A stretch of DNA of 64,000 nucleotides, from positions 124,001 through 188,000 of the forward strand of contig NZ_JAKFFS010000003.1 of assembly GCF_021502725.1 (NCBI RefSeq), in the 5' to 3' direction. The translations under genes and the position numbers were made by a program. How positions within the stretch are numbered: position 1 is the stretch's first letter; every line of letters starts with the position of its first letter. Of the stretch, positions 25,514 to 34,516 are shown in pieces. The notes below the pieces were generated by a model. That model saw only the letters and a list, made by a program, of their open reading frames with translations, made no database searches and had not been told where the DNA came from. This DNA is from Dyadobacter sp. CY345 (lineage in GTDB: Bacteria > Bacteroidota > Bacteroidia > Cytophagales > Spirosomataceae).

Positions 25514-26338
25514 ATGGCATACGGTTTATTAAAAGGAAAAAGAGGGATAATATCCGGAGCACTGGATGAAAATTCAATTGCCTGGAAAGTTGCGCTGAAA
25601 GCAAAAGAGGAAGGAGCTATATTCACTTTAACAAATGCACCTATCGCAATGCGTATGGGCGCAATCAATGAATTGGCGAAAGTTTGTGATGCGCAAATTA
25701 TTCCTGCGGATGCCACTTCTGTTGAGGATATTGAAAAATTATATACCGAGTCGATCGATGTATTGGGCGGAAAAGTAGATTTTGTTTTGCACTCGATTGG
25801 CATGAGCGCAAACATTCGTAAGGGAAAACCATATGGCGACCTGAACTATGATTATTACTTAAAAAGTCTTGATGTTTCATCACTTTCTCTGCACAAATTT
25901 TTACAAGTTGCAGAGAAAATGGATGCCATCAACGAGTGGGGTTCTGTTGTTGCTTTATCTTATATCGCAGCACAGCGCACATATCCTTTCTATACGGATA
26001 TGGCAGAAGCGAAGGCGATGCTTGAAAGTATTGCGCGCAGCTTCGGTTACCGTTATGGAAAAGCTAAAAATGTGCGTGTTAATACGATTTCTCAGTCTCC
26101 TACCAAAACGACGGCAGGTTCAGGAATTGGTGGATTTGATGCTTTTTATGAGTTTGCAGAAAAGATGAGTCCGTTGGGAAATGCTACGGCTGATGATTGT
26201 GCGAATTATACAATTTCGCTATTCTCTGACCTGACACGTATGGTGACAATGCAGAATTTGTTCCATGACGGAGGTTATTCTTCAACCGGTATTTCGGAAG
26301 AACTGGTTCAAATGATTCAGAATCAAAACAAAGCTTAA
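25514..26338 (+). CDS. fabI: Enoyl-[acyl-carrier-protein] reductase (NADH)
   Basis: 274 residues. It reduces trans-2-enoyl-ACP in the last step of each fatty-acid elongation round, in the cytoplasm. The FabI-type short-chain fold is visible: GKRGIISGALDENSIAWKVALKAKEEGA (nucleotide loop with SI), DFVLHSIGMS, and the catalytic pattern YIAAQRTYPFYTDMAEAKAMLE with the two Tyr and Lys spaced as in FabI. ISQSPTKTTAGSGI covers the substrate-binding flip region. Length is normal. Single gene with its own terminator downstream. Confidence 0.95.
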   Translation: MAYGLLKGKRGIISGALDENSIAWKVALKAKEEGAIFTLTNAPIAMRMGAINELAKVCDAQIIPADATSVEDIEKLYTESIDVLGGKVDFVLHSIGMSANIRKGKPYGDLNYDYYLKSLDVSSLSLHKFLQVAEKMDAINEWGSVVALSYIAAQRTYPFYTDMAEAKAMLESIARSFGYRYGKAKNVRVNTISQSPTKTTAGSGIGGFDAFYEFAEKMSPLGNATADDCANYTISLFSDLTRMVTMQNLFHDGGYSSTGISEELVQMIQNQNKA

Positions 26339-26373
26339 AACTGATTTTAAGGCTGTTTTTTCATAATTAATTG

Positions 26374-26412
26374 AAAAATCCCTCCAAAACTGACCGTTCT
26401 GGAGGGATTTTT
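26374..26412 (+). terminator. Terminator of fabI
   Basis: AAAAATCCCTCCA (26374-26386) pairs with TGGAGGGATTTTT (26400-26412) across a 13-base loop, ending in a T-run. It is 35 nt after the stop. Confidence 0.85.
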
Positions 26413-26501
26413 GTGAGTCGATAAAATAATTAAACCGTCCATCCCGTTTGGCGTTGTATGGTTATGGCGAACTGAGTAATTTCGTTCGTAAATCTAATGC
26501 C

Positions 26502-27314
26502 ATGAATACGCTTATTAATCAAAAGTCTCCTATGCAACGTTTGTTCAAAATCAAATATGCAGTGCTTTCAGGGCTTGTTTTCTTATTGGCTGCCTGCGGT
26601 GGTGAAAAAGAAAAAGCAGAGGCAACTCCTGATACTCCGGTCTACACGTTGGTATTTTTAGATAAAACTCAAAGTGTAAATGTAAACCGGGCTTATGTCA
26701 ATGAAAAGTATCGGCAAACGCTTACAGACATCATGGAGACCAACATGAAAAATAAAGGCGATAAGCTGGAAGTTTACTATATACATGAAAATACTTCAAA
26801 AGCACGTGCTTTGTCTCTAATGATCCGTAGCGAAAAAGAGATCAATGACGGCGCGAATGCAACAGACCGTGAGGCTATTGAAACAGCATTTCAGCTTTCT
26901 TTACAGCGTGAGAAAGGTATTTTTTTAAGACAATTATTATTAAAGTTAAATCAGCAAAATACAGGTTCTTCCAATCAGTCAACGGACATTTGGGCAAGTT
27001 TACCTGTCATCGCGAAAGCCGGCGAAAGCGGTGCGCAAGTCAGCGTGTACTATTTCAGTGATATGATCGAAAGTGTCAAAGGCGCAGATCGCCGCGATTT
27101 CCATAAGCAACCACCAGTTTCGGATGCAGAAGCCGAAGAGGAAGCAAAATCCGACGTCAAGAAGCTGGCAAAATATGCAATCGGTTCGCCTCAGATTACC
27201 ATCGTTTCGCCCTTTGAAGCAACAGCTTCGTCAAAAGAAAATAATCCACATGTAACGCATTATTGGCAAACACTTTTTCAGGAATTGGGTGGGGTAAGTG
27301 TTGATGAGTTGTAA
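26502..27314 (+). CDS. Lipoprotein with possible vWA-like Asp-x-Thr-x-Ser motif
   Basis: About 270 residues. I start it at ATG 26502; an ATG ten codons later also works, while an upstream TTG would place 18 extra residues before the signal peptide. Lipobox LAAC with Cys32 precedes a Gly/Glu/Lys linker. The domain then opens YTLVFLDKTQSVNVN, where LDKTQS recalls the MIDAS start (DxSxS) of von Willebrand A domains, and later VSVYYFSDMIES fits the next vWA strand. This suggests a metal-dependent binding protein in the envelope. No family name recognised with confidence. The following gene starts 25 nt later. Confidence 0.6.
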   Translation: MNTLINQKSPMQRLFKIKYAVLSGLVFLLAACGGEKEKAEATPDTPVYTLVFLDKTQSVNVNRAYVNEKYRQTLTDIMETNMKNKGDKLEVYYIHENTSKARALSLMIRSEKEINDGANATDREAIETAFQLSLQREKGIFLRQLLLKLNQQNTGSSNQSTDIWASLPVIAKAGESGAQVSVYYFSDMIESVKGADRRDFHKQPPVSDAEAEEEAKSDVKKLAKYAIGSPQITIVSPFEATASSKENNPHVTHYWQTLFQELGGVSVDEL

Positions 27315-27339
27315 CAACATAAACTACTAAGACACTCGC

Positions 27340-28476
27340 ATGAGACTTGTAAATTATGTTATATGGACGATTTGGTTACTAACTTCTTCTTCTACACCAC
27401 AAGTTCACCAGGAATATGACCGTCTTATCATTGGTGACTGGACATTTGTTAAAGTAGAACTAAAAAATGAATCACCTGCGGATTCAATTGAAATACCACC
27501 TTTAAAAGTGGGATCTAAACCCGGTTATACATTTAGTGAATCTGGTTTTTGCGAAAATAAACTTGGGTATTTCACCAACGATAACCGGGAAAACACTCAG
27601 TTTTTGGGTACTGAGACGAAATATCGTATCGAAGGCAACCGATTGTTAATCTTTGATCTGGCAAATAATGTATGGGATCGGTATGTAGTTCTAGAGCTGG
27701 ATAGTAAAGTTTTAAAACTTACATTAAATGATTCAGCCAATGTAATTTATGAAAAGAGTAATTACAAGTTGGCTCCACAAGTTCCATTTGATCAAATAGT
27801 TGTTTCCTCCTCAGGTTGCCTTGGAAGCTGTCCAATAAATAATGTAATGGTATCAAAAAGTGGCGAAGTGATCATTCATAATGAGCATCATACAAAAAAC
27901 AATGGATTATATTCTTCTAAAATGTCTTCAAAACAATTTCGGGACCTTGAACTAAAATTCAGGAAGGCTAACTTGAAAAAGTTGGAAGACAAATATGAGG
28001 CAAGTTGGACTGATGACAACGAAATAACGATTTCGCTAATAAAAAACGGGAGAATTTACAGAACGATAAGTGATTATGGATATCAGGCTCCAACGGAACT
28101 CTATTGGGCCTATTTTCCCATAACCTTAATTGATCAAAAACTGACTCTCAATGATTTAACTAGCCGGGACAGATTTTACATTCAAAAAATTTCTTCATTT
28201 GAGAAGGGTAATAAGTTGATCTGGCTTGCTAAATCAGAAAGCTTTTACCTGGCAAATCTGTTACGTACTGCAAATTCTGTTAATAAGAAAGTTGTTGAGA
28301 AATACACTTTACATGCCTACGGAGAGCAAGGGTCAATAAAGGCTACGACGGATGGACGATATTACAAAATCAAGTCCGAGGATGGCAAGTATGTGACGCT
28401 GGATCTTGGATACAACTTTTTGCAGCAGAATGATTTATTGGTCAGACTTTCCGCTAAGCTGGACTATGAGAAATAA
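27340..28476 (+). CDS. DUF6438-like exported protein
   Basis: 378 residues. The N-terminus (MRLVNYVIWTIWLLTSSSTPQ) is a weak signal peptide. Residues ~30-150 have a lipocalin-like start (IIGDWTFVKVELKN). Residues ~155-260 match the DUF6438 pattern: FDQIVVSSSGCLGSCPINNVMVSKSGEVIIHNEHH ... GLYSSKMSSKQFRDLELKFR, with the conserved Cys-x3-Cys-Pro. The C-terminal 110 residues are unassigned. Function unknown. Downstream of a lipoprotein on the same strand, possibly co-transcribed. Confidence 0.6.
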   Translation: MRLVNYVIWTIWLLTSSSTPQVHQEYDRLIIGDWTFVKVELKNESPADSIEIPPLKVGSKPGYTFSESGFCENKLGYFTNDNRENTQFLGTETKYRIEGNRLLIFDLANNVWDRYVVLELDSKVLKLTLNDSANVIYEKSNYKLAPQVPFDQIVVSSSGCLGSCPINNVMVSKSGEVIIHNEHHTKNNGLYSSKMSSKQFRDLELKFRKANLKKLEDKYEASWTDDNEITISLIKNGRIYRTISDYGYQAPTELYWAYFPITLIDQKLTLNDLTSRDRFYIQKISSFEKGNKLIWLAKSESFYLANLLRTANSVNKKVVEKYTLHAYGEQGSIKATTDGRYYKIKSEDGKYVTLDLGYNFLQQNDLLVRLSAKLDYEK

Positions 28477-28908
28477 ATACAATTTGCTTCAAAAGCCGAT
28501 CATCGCCTTCAAACTGTCAGTCTAATCAAAAATCATTAAATCGGGAATTGAAATTATGCCAGAGATTTAAAATCTTAAAACGCATTTATTAATTCGTAAT
28601 TAAACTTTTGTATTATTGTAATTGATAGCAGAATTCGCATTTCCTCCGGGTTTGCATAACGTATAGTATTAATACGGTAAGGTCTGTTATTAAGACTGTA
28701 ATATCCATTATACACACTATCATTATGAAAACAAAGTCCTTTTCCTTCATTTTATCTGCCGAATGCTGTTTTCCCATTGCAGCAGCCGGTCAGCAAGTAA
28801 ATTTTCCCGTCTGTATCTATCAGCAACAAAACGGGTAATTTCTCTTACGTAATCTTATTAAAAATCTACCGTGACCTGTAAATGGGTCATGATCAAATCT
28901 TTATATAG
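28477..28908 (+). other. 432-base gap with one 37-codon reading frame (28725-28838)
   Basis: The only reading frame I can point to starts at ATG 28725 and reads MKTKSFSFILSAECC, then FPIAAAGQQVNFPV, and stops at 28838. The first half looks like a signal peptide ending AAAGQQ, so it may be the remains of an exported-protein gene or a tiny secreted peptide. No homologue recognised. The rest is AT-rich without visible structure. Confidence 0.3.
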
Positions 28909-30033
28909 ATGGGACAAATCTCCTCGCATGGTAAAAATGCGTTTGGGCAAACAGGCAGGTTACAAGAGCTTGATGCACTACGCGGTCTGGCTGCTTTGAG
29001 CGTCGTGCTTTTTCATTATACCCACAACCAGCCACACATCGACTCCAATTTCGCATTTTCGTACGGTATCACCGGTGTAGATCTGTTTTTTATGATCAGC
29101 GGATTTACGATCAGCCTCAGCATGACTAAAATTAGTCATTGGAAAAGTTTTGTCGTTTATCGCTTCGGCAGGCTTTATCCGGCATTCTGGATGTGTGTGC
29201 TTATCACCTCTGCCTTTGTTTTAATATACGACTTTCAACACTTTAAACTTTCTGATGTCCTGATCAATATGACCATGGTTCCGGCCTATTTCGGAGTCGA
29301 GGATCTGGATGGTTCCTACTGGACTTTGGCAGTAGAGCTGGTATTTTATCTTTGGATTCTCTGTATTTACATGGCCGGTAAAATTAAGGATATTGAACTG
29401 TCCGGAATGCTTACGCTGATGGTAATATTAGCCTTTCATTTTTTTCGGCCATTTTATCCAGCGCTGTATACGTTGGTCGTTACCAAAATTCAGCTGATTA
29501 ACCACTTCCCACTGTTTTTTTCTGGTATTCTTTTCTACCAGTTTTCGTGCCGGGGTTTTTCCATGGAAAATCTCTTGCTGATGTTTATATCGATTTTTGC
29601 TGCATTTTATCTGCACGACAAAGGCGGAAGAGCCATGTACCTTATTTCATATCAGGAGCATTTGCTGATCATCCTTTTTTATCATGTCGTATTCGCGCTG
29701 CTGATTTATGGGAAAATGAAATTTTTGGCAAAGCCCCAGCTGGTTTTTTTAGGGACAATTTCTTACAGCCTCTACCTCTTGCATCAGTATATGGGGCGCA
29801 AAATCATTGACTCTCTGTTGACGTATACCCACGCCAATAGTTACTTTGTAATTGCTCTGGTAGTTTTACTCAATATTTTGCTTGCATACGTCGTAACAAG
29901 ATTCGTCGAAATTCCGGCAAATACTTACATCCGGAATGGTTATAAAACAGCAGTCCAGCAATCTTCCATCAAAACTTTACACCCATTTGAAATCGAGCGG
30001 AAATTTCAAAACCACTCGCACCAACAAACCTGA
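28909..30033 (+). CDS. Acyltransferase family 3 membrane protein
   Basis: 374 residues with about ten TM segments. The N-terminal signature LQELDALRGLAALSVVLFHY contains the Arg and His of AT3 (OafA-like) enzymes, followed by GVDLFFMISGFTISLS and RFGRLYPAFW. These proteins transfer acetyl or other acyl groups to sugars of surface polysaccharide, or to lipids, in the inner membrane. No SGNH tail is fused. The stop is 14 nt from the convergent yifB stop. Target glycan unknown. Confidence 0.85.
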   Translation: MGQISSHGKNAFGQTGRLQELDALRGLAALSVVLFHYTHNQPHIDSNFAFSYGITGVDLFFMISGFTISLSMTKISHWKSFVVYRFGRLYPAFWMCVLITSAFVLIYDFQHFKLSDVLINMTMVPAYFGVEDLDGSYWTLAVELVFYLWILCIYMAGKIKDIELSGMLTLMVILAFHFFRPFYPALYTLVVTKIQLINHFPLFFSGILFYQFSCRGFSMENLLLMFISIFAAFYLHDKGGRAMYLISYQEHLLIILFYHVVFALLIYGKMKFLAKPQLVFLGTISYSLYLLHQYMGRKIIDSLLTYTHANSYFVIALVVLLNILLAYVVTRFVEIPANTYIRNGYKTAVQQSSIKTLHPFEIERKFQNHSHQQT

Positions 30034-30047
30034 TAGCGTCGCCAATT

Positions 30048-31589
30048 TTAACCAGCCCAATTTTCCCGATCCAGGCTACGATACTGAATTGCCTCAGCCA
30101 AATGTTCTACCCGGATTTCATCACTCCCGGCCAGATCTGCAATGGTGCGGGAAACTTTTAAGATTCTGTCATAAGCGCGTGCAGATAGTCCAAGCCTGTC
30201 CATAGCCGTGCGTAAAAGTGCCGTCCCTGCTGGCTCAATCGTACAGATTTTCTTTACCATTTCCGGAGGCATCATGGCGTTAGAATAAATCTCTTTGTTA
30301 TCTTTAAAACGCTCTAATTGTCTTTCCCGCGCCCTTATCACCCGCTCGCGGATTTGCGCGCTGCTTTCCGATTTTCGTGTGGAAGCGATTTGATCAAAAG
30401 TCACGGGCGTGACTTCTACATGAAGATCAATCCGGTCTAAGAGCGGTCCGCTGATTTTATTTAAATATTTTTGAACAACGCCCGGCCCGCAAACACATTC
30501 TTTATCCGGATGATTATAATAACCACAAGGACACGGGTTCATACTAGCAATCAACATGAAATTAGCCGGGAACTCAACCGTCAATTTCGCTCTTGAAATG
30601 CTAACTTTTCTTTCTTCCAATGGCTGGCGCATTACTTCCAGCACTGTTCTTTTAAATTCAGGAAGTTCGTCCAGAAACAGGATTCCGTTATGCGCCAGCG
30701 AAATTTCTCCCGGCTGAGGGAAACTTCCTCCTCCAACCAAGGCTGCGTCGCTGATACTATGATGTGGCGCTCTATATGGCCGGCGCGAAACCAAGCCCAT
30801 GTGTGTCCCCAGCTTGCCAGCTACCGAATGGATTTTTGTCGTTTCAAGCGCTTCAGGTAAGCTCAGTGGAGGTAAAATACTCGGAATGCGCTTTGCCAGC
30901 ATTGTTTTTCCGGCTCCCGGAGGCCCGATCATGATCGCATTATGCCCACCTGCGGCAGCAATTTCCAAAGCACGTTTTATGTTTTCCTGACCTTGAACAT
31001 GCTCAAAGTCAGCGTCGTATTCATTTTGAGTAGTAAAAAATAAATCCCGGGTATCAACCACAAGTGGTTCTATGCTGCTTTTTCCCTCAAAAAAAGCGAT
31101 CGCTTCTTCCAGTGTTTCCACAGGAATAACATCAATATTATTAACAATCGCCGCTTCTTTCGCATTTTCTGCGGGTAGGACAAAACCTTTAAAACCTTGT
31201 TTGCGAACTTCAATCGCTATCGGCAAAACGCCTTTGATCGGGCGTAATTTTCCGTCCAGCGAAAGCTCGCCCATGATCACATAATCTTCAAGATTATGAA
31301 CGGAGCTGATTTGTTCAGAGGATTGTAAAATACAAAGTGCAATTGGGAGATCATAAGCAGAGCCTTCCTTGCGGATATCCGCAGGTGCCATGTTGACAAT
31401 CACTTTTTGTCTTGGCATTTTATAATTGAAGTATTTCAAAGAAGCTTCAACGCGGTGTTCACTTTCCTTGACAGCACTGTCTGCAAGGCCAACAATGTGA
31501 AAGTGCATTCCTTGTCCAACCTGTACTTCAATCGTAATCATTTTGGCATTGACGCCATATACAGCACTTCCGAAAGTTTTTGCAAGCAT
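30048..31589 (-). CDS. YifB/ComM-family Mg-chelatase-like AAA+ ATPase
   Basis: About 513 residues. Domains in order: ChlI-like N-domain (YGVNAKMITIEVQVGQGMHFHIVGLADSAVKESEHRVEA, GSAYDLPIA), AAA+ core with Walker A GPPGAGKTML, Walker B ILFLDELPEF, then the Cys-rich loop NPCPCGYYNHPDKECVCGP, and the Mg-chelatase C-terminal lid. ComM is a hexameric helicase that helps branch migration in natural transformation; in this phylum the family is a near-universal housekeeping gene. ATG 31589 is preferred to a start 18 codons earlier because the family begins at MLAKTFGSAVYGV. Confidence 0.92.
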   Translation of the reverse strand: MLAKTFGSAVYGVNAKMITIEVQVGQGMHFHIVGLADSAVKESEHRVEASLKYFNYKMPRQKVIVNMAPADIRKEGSAYDLPIALCILQSSEQISSVHNLEDYVIMGELSLDGKLRPIKGVLPIAIEVRKQGFKGFVLPAENAKEAAIVNNIDVIPVETLEEAIAFFEGKSSIEPLVVDTRDLFFTTQNEYDADFEHVQGQENIKRALEIAAAGGHNAIMIGPPGAGKTMLAKRIPSILPPLSLPEALETTKIHSVAGKLGTHMGLVSRRPYRAPHHSISDAALVGGGSFPQPGEISLAHNGILFLDELPEFKRTVLEVMRQPLEERKVSISRAKLTVEFPANFMLIASMNPCPCGYYNHPDKECVCGPGVVQKYLNKISGPLLDRIDLHVEVTPVTFDQIASTRKSESSAQIRERVIRARERQLERFKDNKEIYSNAMMPPEMVKKICTIEPAGTALLRTAMDRLGLSARAYDRILKVSRTIADLAGSDEIRVEHLAEAIQYRSLDRENWAG

Positions 31590-31834
31590 AATACTGGTTT
31601 TGATTTGATAGTGTGTGGAAGTCAGCAGACAAATCCTTTCCAAAATTAACAGGATTTGTGATAACCTTGTATATGCAAATCAAGATAAGCCAGGCGTGAG
31701 AGGTTGTTATTCTTAATTTGATTAAAACCCTTCAAAAAGGTCACAAAAATCGTGTTTAAGATTGAGTAAACAATAAATGAGCTGCCTGTCTCCGGCATCT
31801 GGATTTATATCAAATAGGAAGTAAGAAGTAGCAA

Positions 31835-32296
31835 TTATTTAAATACCATTTTCAAGTCAAGCTCAATATTCGTTACCGGATCCAAAAATAAGGAATCGGT
31901 AAAATACTGAACTGAATTATCAGGTAAGAATAACTGAAGTGTTTTGACGGAAGGCATCACGATCCAGGCAGATTGCACACAGCTTGGAAAATATATTTTC
32001 CGGATTTTTCCTGTCAAGGCGTCATAAGCCTGTGTCGGAGAAAGGATTTCAATTGCTGTGATTGGCGGCTCTGTATAACGGATTATATCCTCTTCCCAGT
32101 TGAAGACTAAATTCTGAAAAATCGAGATATCAGGTTTTGCCCTTCCGCTGAATAATTCAAGTTCAAGTTCAGGCATAACGTCAAATTTGGCGTCATATTT
32201 TGAAAGCAAAAGTGATATACAAAACCTGACACGCGAGCTATTTAGAGAAAAGCTTTTCTCCAAACTTGTTTCATTTCCACTAGTCTGTATATCCAT
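31835..32296 (-). CDS. Uma2-family (DUF820) putative endonuclease
   Basis: About 153 residues. The core AKPDISIFQNL ... EEDIIRYTEPPITAIEILSPTQAYDALTGKIRKIYFPSCVQSAWIVMP follows the Uma2 pattern (PD, then E-I-L-S-P, K, Y, W), a PD-(D/E)xK-like fold. Members are abundant in cyanobacteria and Bacteroidota, with no settled function. ATG 32296 is chosen over an upstream GTG. Lies 30 nt downstream of the HAD gene on the same strand and may be read through from it. Confidence 0.75.
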   Translation of the reverse strand: MDIQTSGNETSLEKSFSLNSSRVRFCISLLLSKYDAKFDVMPELELELFSGRAKPDISIFQNLVFNWEEDIIRYTEPPITAIEILSPTQAYDALTGKIRKIYFPSCVQSAWIVMPSVKTLQLFLPDNSVQYFTDSLFLDPVTNIELDLKMVFK

Positions 32297-32326
32297 GAAA
32301 TTCAACACTGCTGTATCTAAAACAAT

Positions 32327-33175
32327 TTACTCCACAACCGCCGAAACACAAATATAAGTCGGGATAATTCCGGTACTCCTGATCCGGACTTCTGCGTCGA
32401 TGGCTTGGGTATTTCCTGTTAAAACCAAAGCAGTATCCAGTCCGAATTTATTCCCGCCGAGTATATCAGTATGTAGCGTATCGCCCACCATTAAAATGTC
32501 CCTTTTACTGACATTTGGGTAGTTTTTGATGTGCTGATATGCGAAAATAAACATCTGAGGATCAGGTTTTCCGAAGCGGATAAACTGTCTTCCGATGGTA
32601 TCTTCAATCATTTTTGCCAACGCTCCTACGGCGATGGAAAGACGGGTCTTGGAAGCAGGATAAGTTTTATCCGTATTGGCAACGATGACAGGAATGTTGC
32701 GTTTACGTAACAGGTTTAAAGTTTTTGTGAGATCGGTATTCCAGTCAAACCCTTCATCATCAAGAAAAACCAAAGCGTTGACATCGTTGATATCGCTCAG
32801 GTCCACTTCCCGGATCGAGAGGGTTTTGATTTCATCTGTTCCGATATAATGTGCAGAATTTTCCGTTCCGAGGTAAGCCACAAACCCATTTCTTACCTTC
32901 AATTCCAGATATTCCCTGGCCAGCATTCCCGACGAAATAATACGGTCTGGCGTCACATCATTGATGCCTAATTTTACATAAGATTCTGCAAGTTGTTCAG
33001 GACTGCGAGATGCGTCATTCGTTACAACATAAAAATCTTTGCCTGTCTCTTTTAGGTATGCAAAAGTATTCTCAATTCCGGGAATCAGTCCATTATATGT
33101 TTTAAGAACGCCAAATGCATCAAAGAAAATAACTTCGTACTTGGAAAGTACGGACTTAAAATTGTCTAAAATCAT
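32327..33175 (-). CDS. HAD-superfamily class IIA hydrolase with DxFG motif I
   Basis: 282 residues. Class IIA (NagD-like) with the C2A cap between motifs. Motif I is VIFFDAFGVLKTYNGLIPG: the nucleophile Asp is present but the usual second Asp is Phe (DAF-G instead of DxDG). Motif II is VVTNDAS, motif III is the Lys of RFGKPDP, and motif IV is ILMVGDTLHTDILGG. Some IIA relatives and dehalogenase/phosphonatase types also lack the second Asp, so activity may be altered rather than lost. It lies 18 nt after a kinase-fold gene, suggesting a kinase-phosphatase pair on one metabolite. Confidence 0.8.
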   Translation of the reverse strand: MILDNFKSVLSKYEVIFFDAFGVLKTYNGLIPGIENTFAYLKETGKDFYVVTNDASRSPEQLAESYVKLGINDVTPDRIISSGMLAREYLELKVRNGFVAYLGTENSAHYIGTDEIKTLSIREVDLSDINDVNALVFLDDEGFDWNTDLTKTLNLLRKRNIPVIVANTDKTYPASKTRLSIAVGALAKMIEDTIGRQFIRFGKPDPQMFIFAYQHIKNYPNVSKRDILMVGDTLHTDILGGNKFGLDTALVLTGNTQAIDAEVRIRSTGIIPTYICVSAVVE

Positions 33176-33193
33176 GTAATTGGCGTCTTGAAT

Positions 33194-34282
33194 TTACGAT
33201 TTATCTAAACTTGCTTTTTTCTTACTTGCCTTAACTGCTGGTGTTATATTGAGAACTTTTATAACTTTATCGGCGTCAAAAGTATCGATTGACGGGAAAT
33301 AAAGCTCGTAAGCTTCTCGCTGCAATTTGGTAGAGTAAGTTCTATGAAAAAAGTATTTCCCATATTTTATTACATAGTTAAGAATAAAAAAGCGATATGC
33401 CTCTTTCATAAACCTAACTTCATTTTCCGACAGTGGATATACTTTGTGGTATTCTTCAAGAAAAATCATAAACCGATCTTCCATCAGCGGCGTGATCAGA
33501 TAACTGAAGACCGTACGGTCGCCAACGTTGGAAACTACCCTGCTGAAAAAATAAAAATCCATGATACGCGACGAAACCCGGAACCAGTCGTAATCCCATC
33601 GTGAAAATAAATGCTGATCTTCTGTAACGGAGAAATTTCCAATATTCCAGTCTACAAAAACAGGCATCATATCGAAGGATATGACATTTAATTTCTGAAT
33701 ATTTTTCAGGAAAATCTCACATTGATCTTTTAAAAAATCGACATGCATTCTGTGCTCATATTGCCCTGCTTCGGTATCCAGAATATCAAGCAAATGCTGA
33801 ATATCCGTTCTCAGTTTTTTCGAAGATTTTGGAATAGATTTTCCGACACGGTAACATGCCTGGTGAAATTTTGCCATCTCGCGGCCAAGTTTCCGGATAT
33901 GATCTTCGTCCAGTCTTTTTGGCATACGGTGCATAGCCCGGATCGGATTATAAAAAACAACCCAGGTATCCAGAAAATCTTCCTGATACCGGTAAGTGTA
34001 AACCTGATTATTTTTTAAAAGTGATTTGGCAACTACGTTCTCAAATGGATATAACAGATTGTTGGAAACAGCCTGAATGATACGGTGATCTTCTTTAAAA
34101 TGTTCGTATTTCCCAAAATAGGAAAGCTTGGCAATAACAATATCGTCGTTGTCTAAGGTTACTCTGAATACGTGATTGGTTGATACTTTGGCACTTATGT
34201 CTTCAACCAATTTAATGGATATGGAATCGTCAAATCCCGCCCAGGCCTTTTCAATAATGGCTGGATAGTCTTTTATACGCAT
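33194..34282 (-). CDS. APH/choline-kinase-fold phosphotransferase
   Basis: About 362 residues, cytoplasmic. The kinase-like fold is visible: the nucleotide-binding strands include NHVFRVTLDNDDIVIAKLSYFG with the Lys, the catalytic loop is VFVDWNIGNFSV (Asp and Asn kept, the family His replaced by Phe), and the metal loop is RWDYDWFRVSSRIMDFYFF. The C-terminus is helical with a Lys/Ala/Ser-rich tail. It likely phosphorylates a small molecule such as a sugar or choline-like compound; substrate unknown. ATG 34282 is chosen over TTG 34294. Followed by the HAD phosphatase. Confidence 0.7.
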   Translation of the reverse strand: MRIKDYPAIIEKAWAGFDDSISIKLVEDISAKVSTNHVFRVTLDNDDIVIAKLSYFGKYEHFKEDHRIIQAVSNNLLYPFENVVAKSLLKNNQVYTYRYQEDFLDTWVVFYNPIRAMHRMPKRLDEDHIRKLGREMAKFHQACYRVGKSIPKSSKKLRTDIQHLLDILDTEAGQYEHRMHVDFLKDQCEIFLKNIQKLNVISFDMMPVFVDWNIGNFSVTEDQHLFSRWDYDWFRVSSRIMDFYFFSRVVSNVGDRTVFSYLITPLMEDRFMIFLEEYHKVYPLSENEVRFMKEAYRFFILNYVIKYGKYFFHRTYSTKLQREAYELYFPSIDTFDADKVIKVLNITPAVKASKKKASLDKS

Positions 34283-34484
34283 GAAATTACTCAAGATTAT
34301 TAGTTCGTTTGTCGCTGAATTCGGGTACTTTTTAGTGATAAAGTGTTACAAAGTTAACAACTTCACCGATAGAATATATGTTGCTGTCTTAATGTTAAAG
34401 ATGACTGTTTTTTATAAAATATTGACAATCAGAGGAAAAGGAAATTGAAATTTTGCAATACTTCTTTAAAAAAGAATTTAGCAT

Positions 34485-34492
34485 TAGTTTTG
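34485..34492 (+). promoter_or_regulatory. Candidate -7 box for the acyltransferase gene
   Basis: TAGTTTTG fits TAnnTTTG. Transcription would start near 34498, just before the TTG start at 34517, which supports that start. No TTG is found at the right -33 distance. Confidence 0.35.
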
Positions 34493-34516
34493 CGCCGAAA
34501 CTTACCTTAATATATT

